Shown: in pieces, positions 58,410 to 64,000 of the stretch
Layout of the letters: each line of letters opens with the position of its first letter
How positions within the stretch are numbered: the first letter of the stretch is position 1
From: Flaveria trinervia
Lineage: Eukaryota; Streptophyta; Magnoliopsida; Asterales; Asteraceae
Reading direction: 5' to 3'
NCBI GenBank assembly: GCA_025506515.1
Contig: CM046452.1
Span: forward strand, 106,936,551-107,000,550
DNA: 64,000 bases
Translations under genes and position numbers: made by a program
The notes under the pieces: generated by a model
Databases searched by the model: none
Seen by the model: only the letters and a program-made list of their open reading frames with translations
What the model was told of the DNA's origin: nothing

Positions 58410-60943
58410 TTACAAAAGCGAACAATGTAGAATCACAAATACTAAAAGCTATTACAACAGAAAAGGGTGCAAGGCATCTAATAAACTTTTTGTGCTAACG
58501 GATGATGCTAGCTATACAATGCAGTACTCGAGCTATGTCGCACACTACAAACATCTAATTCCACTTAACTTTGTATAAGAAATTTAAACATACAATATTT
58601 TTATGATGGACAACACCATACCATTAAAATGATTTAAGTTATGAAAACAATATATAAATCTCTTTTATAGAGGATCAAAGAGAAAGAAAAATACATTCAT
58701 AGTTTGTGACAATACTCCCCAACAAATTCTCTTACTAAAATGTCAGCTATCAATCGATATTTGAGGAAATCAATTCAAAACAAAAAATAATAATAACAAC
58801 ACAGCTATATTTTTAAAATTTGTGATGATTATTTGTTTTGATCATATTTTAAGATGTCACTCAGAACATATGTAATATCCAAACGTCTCCTCCGTGATAA
58901 AGTCATGTGATAAGTTTTGTGTTTTATAAGCATCATGTATGTATGTGATCACACTCATGCATCAAGCTCACTCCAACATATGAATATAACACATAATCTT
59001 ACAAAACAAAACTTTTAGATTCTTAAAAATAATAGTACACAACAATAATATTAATAATGTTTATGAGTGATAATTTATTAATCATTTAACATATGAGCTT
59101 GAATACAAGTTAGAAAGCCCTCTTATAAAAGCATGAGCTCAAATTAACAATTATCTTCTTAGTTATAAGTTCATTGTTTTAGGGGCACGTGTTAACATAT
59201 TTTTTTGTGTTATATAAAGATATATCAATTAAAAACAATGACAAAAAAATTTCATATGTTTTAGAGTTTAATTTATGAACAAAATCGGACACTAAAATGA
59301 TTTGTTATTATAAAATAAAGGAGAGAGTTGGATGAGAAGGAAGTTAAAGGTTGAGTGAGGAAAAGAAATTAATATTCGGTTTTGATTGCCGACACAAGTT
59401 GAGTGTTTGGCATCCGGGATGTTTCACGTTTTTTGTTCACGCCAATACCCTTGCTTTTCTCATCATGTAGTAGGTAACTTTTTTCCATTTCCCATTTTCT
59501 ATTAGTGTTGATGTCTTAATTTAAAATTTATTTTTCATGTTCTTTTGGTAAATAATATGAGTAAGGTTCGAATATAAATGACTTTAAAATAAATATATAT
59601 ATCAAGTAATTTTAACCATTCATTTACTTAATCAATGATTGAGATCATCTGATAAAAGAAATTTTGTTAGATGGGTATTTGGGTAATTTAAAAATGATCA
59701 TTTTTATTAACTTTTTTGTAAGTTTTTTTATATAAAACTTTAAAATATTTTTTTTATGTTTTTAAGCACATATTTTGTTATTGTGTCGTTTAATGCGGTT
59801 CATTGTGTCATTTTGTTAGTTGTTGTGTTTTTCTAAATACTACTATGCTTTTATAAAATGATAAATTTTGGAAAAATATAATAATAAAATGACATTGTTG
59901 TGTATCTATAATATGTAAAATATAATAAGTAATTAATTTTAAAAAATGAAGGTTAAAAAGAACCATACGAAGTTGACAAATTGACAAATTAAACGCTTTA
60001 TGTAAAGACATGACGGAAAAAAAACTTAAAAACTAATACGAATAATCTAAAACCTTTAAACTGAATATTAATAAAAATTAAACTATTATTGTATTATAAA
60101 CGTCCATTACGCTCACTCATTGTCCATGTTGTACGAACCAACATTTTAATGTATTCAAATTTACTTGTATAATAAGAAACTTCTGTAAAAAAAAGACTCA
60201 AGATTTCATTCATAAGACAAAAGTGTACTAATATCTAGACTGAATTTATACTCTTACACTTTCTTTCGTATATTTCTTATAAATTTATTTCCATTAGGGT
60301 TTTCTTTTCCTTCCTCATACACTTAGGTTTAATCCCGATAAAACTTTTTTACTCCTTCTTTTAGGACCTATAAAAGCTAATTTTTAGTAATTTCATTATT
60401 CTTTCTTGTTATTTCTGGAGGTTTACTGTTTTGGTCTTTCTCTTTTTCAATGTGATTCTAGAGGTGGGTTGTTCTTCACCTCCGTCCTTAGGTCATCTTC
60501 TTCGCTTTCTCTGTAATTACTCAATGTGCACAACTTCTTCCCTCTATGTCACTTGCTCTCTTATTTGTTTTTGTTTGCCTTGTTTGCCGCATGCTAGAGA
60601 TCTTGCGAGGAATTTAGGTTTTGTCCGTTATTGTTGTGTCTTTATTTGTTTTGGGCGATATAAATATGGTAGAGTGTTACAACCAAAGTGATTGTGGGTT
60701 TTTAAATCCAAAATACTATATTGCCATCGACATTGACAACGCCACCAACAACATAGATGGAAGTTGTAACATGGTGGTGATATTTAGAGAGACGAAGAAG
60801 AGAATAGAGAGAAAAGAAAGGTCTGCATATGCAAAAGAAATGAGTAATGTGTGTGGGTTATTAAACCCAATTGGTAGAACCCATAAAACTACAAGTACAA
60901 CTCACATACACAACACATTAATGAAGCATCATGTATAACCAAT
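58410..60943. other. Intergenic, no recognisable gene
   Basis: AT-rich sequence. Short plus-strand frames at 60431-60691 and 60621-60938 lack recognisable domains. Leader-like pyrimidine-rich sequence at 60290-60480 could belong to an unidentified or decayed gene. Nothing more is supported. Confidence 0.4.
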
Positions 60944-61070
60944 GTTTTCGGAACCGGTCCGGTTTCCCGGTCCGACCAGCGGTTCGGGAAGAACCGGCCG
61001 GTTCGACCGTTCAAAACCGATTCATAGCGACCCGGACCGGCCACCGGTCCGATCCGGTCGCGAAAACACT
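60944..61070. mobile_element. CCGG-rich foldback MITE, about 125 bp
   Basis: The left end reads AATGTTTTCGGAACCGGTCC; the reverse complement of the right end reads AGTGTTTTCGCGACCGGATC. The whole element consists of ACCGG/CCGGT words in both orientations and is sharply G/C-richer than its surroundings. The ends are inverted repeats. Target duplication was not resolved. Confidence 0.65.
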
Positions 61071-61614
61071 ATCTATAAGTTGTTATGCAATAAAATGTGA
61101 GAGGTAAAACTAGTTTTTATCTATGTTTAGATCTACAAAACCGGGTTGATGCAACTTCATACGCCACATTGATATCACTAATGCAACCTGTGTAACAATG
61201 TTAGGTTTAAATAAAAATCACCACATATATCAGCTAATTGTGGCTCAAAGAGATTACACCTATACTATACTTACATAATCTTTTGTGTTTTCTTTGTCAG
61301 CTTATCATAATGTGATCCTTAATTATTAGTTATTGTGATTCTAATCTTAAATGTTGCTGACCATTGATTTCATGTTTGCTTCTAATGTTTGTAATAGAGT
61401 ATTAGATGGTAGTTCATAAAAGTTTAGCTATTCGATAAACCTTTCACTAAAATACAAAATTGACAGTGAAGAAAACCTTCACGTCTTTGGCTGTAATTCA
61501 CTTATAACTAGGTTACTTTTGTTGCAATTGGCTATTGATTAAGTCCGAGCAAAGCCTACTTTTGTGAGGCCTAATGTGAATTAATTTTGTAAAGCATAGC
61601 TGGTGAAAAGCAAA

Positions 61615-62118
61615 TCATTAATCAAAATAATCAACCGACACAGCCAAACCGAAAAAACCGAAACCAATAAGAAACCGACGGTTTGGTTTGATGATTTTTT
61701 TAAACCGACTTTTCGGTTTGATTTTGGTTTTGCTTGTAATAGAAACCGAAAAAACCGAACCGCAACCATAAAACCGAATTTGTAAATTTCGAAGTGTATT
61801 CATACACTTATAAATATGATTAGTTTATAAATTACTTATTTAATTTATGCTATCTAAAATAGATAGATGTTTAAGTTTCGAGAATATTTTTTAAATTTGT
61901 AGATTAAATTATTTCTATTGAACCTTTTGTTATTGTATTTTATTAATTGTAATTAATTTTAGTGTTAAGTAATTATAAGAATCTTTAGATTATATTTAAA
62001 GATCAATCATTGTAAACTCAAAAGTTTTAGCTTAATTTGATTGCTTTGAACCAATTTAAAAAAAAGCAAAAAAAAATTGAAGCCCAAAAGCAAAACCGAA
62101 AAAACCGAAACCGAATCA
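61615..62118. repeat. AAACCGAA-rich foldback repeat
   Basis: AAACCGAAA and its complement TTTCGGTTT recur at 61640-61790, and AAAACCGAAAAAACCGAAAC again at 62095-62115, immediately before the reverse-transcriptase-like pseudogene. It looks like a dispersed inverted-repeat element or a pair of such ends around an AT-rich core. Exact ends are not fixed. Confidence 0.45.
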
Positions 62119-62636
62119 AAATGAAACTCTTGCCCTGCCTTAAGAATCCCCAATGTGAACTACTTTTGCTAAGGTCATGCATGGGAGTTGCTAAGTTACT
62201 TTTTGGGTTGCGCACTTGTCAACCCCATTTGATGGAGGATGCGGTATCTCGGTTCGATGATGGTCTCAGGGAGGCTATAGAAGACATAGTCGTGGGTGGT
62301 GGCCCTTTTTTTGGTGATCTCTAATGGCGTTTGGCATCTTTGCCAATGCGTCTCGGTGGTTTGGGACTCCTTTCAGCTCGAGATGTTGGGGCTTATGCTT
62401 TTGTGGCCTCTAGAGCTCAGTCTTTGGAACTACAAGATCATATCCTTCGAAATAGTGGGGTCTTCGGGCTTGACCCGGACTATCAGCAGGCGCTCGAACG
62501 CTTATGTGTCCTTCTCCCAGACTTGGATATTGGCGGTTTCTCTAATAAGGACACCGCCCCCTCGAAGCCACAAACAACTTTGGCGAATGCTCTGTTTAGC
62601 AAAATCGCTCAAAGAGTGGGGCATGAACTCACCTGA
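62119..62636 (+). pseudogene. C-terminal piece of a plant reverse-transcriptase-like protein, one nonsense codon
   Basis: One frame reads LPCLKNPQCELLLLRSCMG, AKLLFGLRTCQPHLMEDAV, FDDGLREAIEDIVVGGGPFF, then a stop (TAA at 62322-62324). It continues in the same frame WRLASLPMRLGGLGLLSAR, YAFVASRAQSLELQDHILR and PSKPQTTLANALFSKI to a stop at 62636. This is the region after the reverse-transcriptase core in a large plant family of RT-like proteins derived from non-LTR elements (from recollection). The stop replaces the position where relatives have Gln, consistent with a CAA to TAA change. The N-terminal RT core is absent, replaced by the AAACCGAA repeat. Confidence 0.65.
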
Positions 62637-64000
62637 TGTATGCAAAGGTACCTAGGGTTTATTTTGAGAAACGAGAGGATAGCCAACCTTCACAGGTTAC
62701 CTAGATCATGTGAGTACATAAGTACGTGTAAATAAAATACATGTGAAACCCTAATCATACCAAAATCAAAGACTCAAGCTTCCAGACAAATAGACACGTT
62801 TGACCTAGTTGACCCGTTTGACCCGTTGGTGACATTATGGGTTATAATTCAAATAAAGCCAATGAACACATACAACATACATGATTAACATTCAAATAGT
62901 GTCATACATATGCTATATCAACCAGGTGTATCACATAGATCATCATACAATCAAGTACTATACAAGTCATGCGAATCTAGCACATTAACATAACCACTAG
63001 CTACAATACAACTAACCTGTCATACAAGGTTCAACCATTCATCACATGCCATGTGAAGCCACCCACGACTTCACATCCTAAACCTGCCAATCCTACTAAG
63101 TAGGGGCCTCAGATCCGCACGCGTGTATAATGATCATAACCAAATTCTTTAAGCATATACATTGCATTCACAACATCACAACAATCAATTACCAGACCCA
63201 AGCATGATGTCCTACTACTACTACACAACATCCAAACCATACATGATTACCAATTCCAATTATCACCCATGATTATCCAAACATACCATACAACTAATTT
63301 AACACGTTCTATCACACTAGAATCCATCCTTGAACATAATAGCAAGTTTCTATCATCCCAAACATGATCATAACATCATACTTCAACGTTTACACAAATA
63401 AAGTTTCCCTTTTGGGAAAGAATATCCCAAAATCTATCAAACATCCAAAGTATACATGAATTCATCAATAATATACCAATTCAAGCTCATACTAACATCT
63501 AGACATGATCAACAACACTTAAACACCTCAATCTAACAATCTTCATAAACAAAAGTTTCTACTTTTGGCAAGCTATGACCAACATCATCAAATTAAAGAT
63601 TTCTAGCATTCATAACATCAATCTATCATCTAATTATCATCATGAACCCATCCATAACATCAATCCATCACTAGATCACTACTACATGCAAAATAAAGTT
63701 ACTATTCTTAGTAACCTATGAACAATGTATCAAAATCCCAACTTTCTTGCATAATCAACGTATTCTAACATTCATACAACCTATTAATCATCAAATATTC
63801 ATCAAACAATCAACCATCATGCATAATCACAACAATTTCGAATTAAGGTTTGTTTCATAACCAAAGTTCATGATCGATCCACTAAAAACATAGAATTCTT
63901 GCATAATCGACGTTAACTAACATGTATACAATCTAACTAACATGTTAACATCATCAAACAACATCCAATTCGACCCAATAAGGATAAATTTCGAATCTAG
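62637..64000. other. A/C-rich, strand-skewed sequence running off the window
   Basis: From about 62680 to the end the plus strand is markedly rich in A and C, with words such as CATCATACAA, AACATCA and ACATGATCAT, and few G. There are no open frames. Direct echoes occur, for example TTGCATAATC(A/G)ACGT at about 63750 and 63900, and CATGATTA words. The pattern resembles the LTR or untranslated part of a retroelement read on its antisense strand, continuing beyond the window. No boundary was seen. Confidence 0.35.

Noticed and set aside
60431..60938. Two overlapping plus-strand frames of 86 and 105 codons
   Set aside because: No family resemblance, no supporting splice or leader signals beyond a pyrimidine-rich stretch; too weak to call.
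1..64000. tRNA, rRNA and snRNA genes
   Set aside because: I saw no sequence I could defend as any of these, but small RNA genes cannot be excluded by eye; a covariance-model scan would decide.

Overview
The window is AT-rich nuclear DNA of a flowering plant. Evidence: genes split by GT/AG introns, plant-type families (RPS29, LSM1, LAZY/IGT, EXO70, a pollen-receptor-like kinase), and a dense load of plant transposons (Helitron, MULE, PIF/Harbinger, Ty1/copia, Tourist-type MITE). I infer a eudicot. The style of the repeats makes me think of Asteraceae, but the sequence alone does not prove this.

Layout. 1-3.9 kb has no recognisable gene. A minus-strand lipase class 3 (DAG-lipase-like) gene lies at 3.9-9.64 kb, with a MULE in one intron. 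RPS29 is at 12.9-13.8 kb, beside a deletion derivative of a PIF/Harbinger element. From 14.9 to 24.1 kb is a transposon graveyard: a decayed copia element and at least six non-autonomous Helitron-like elements, several abutting end to end, plus a few exons of an unrecognised minus-strand gene near 20 kb. A 13-exon VWA-domain gene (inter-alpha-trypsin-inhibitor heavy-chain-like) fills 27.46-34.48 kb. A second MULE with an unusual inner array of inverted octamers is at 35.9-36.4 kb, and a near-perfect foldback MITE is at 37.8-38.1 kb.

The second half holds a LAZY/DRO1-type gravitropism gene (40.6-42.3 kb) whose expected mini-exon start looks one base short. LSM1 (44.0-45.9 kb, plus) and a single-exon EXO70 (46.9-48.75 kb, minus) are convergent. 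A two-exon LRR receptor-like kinase with pseudokinase motifs (53.0-54.95 kb, minus) follows. The fuller, decayed PIF/Harbinger element with transposase remnants is at 55.9-58.4 kb, and it is the relative of the deleted copy at 11.5 kb. The right end holds a reverse-transcriptase-like pseudogene with one nonsense codon and an A/C-rich repeat-like stretch that runs off the window.

The cellular genes are functionally unrelated (lipid hydrolysis, ribosome, mRNA decay, exocytosis, gravitropism, receptor signalling), and I see no operon-like or cluster logic. The most novel material is in the mobile elements and in the LAZY start region. Exon borders were read by hand from splice signals and reading-frame continuity. 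Family names are from recognition of motifs, not from a database search.
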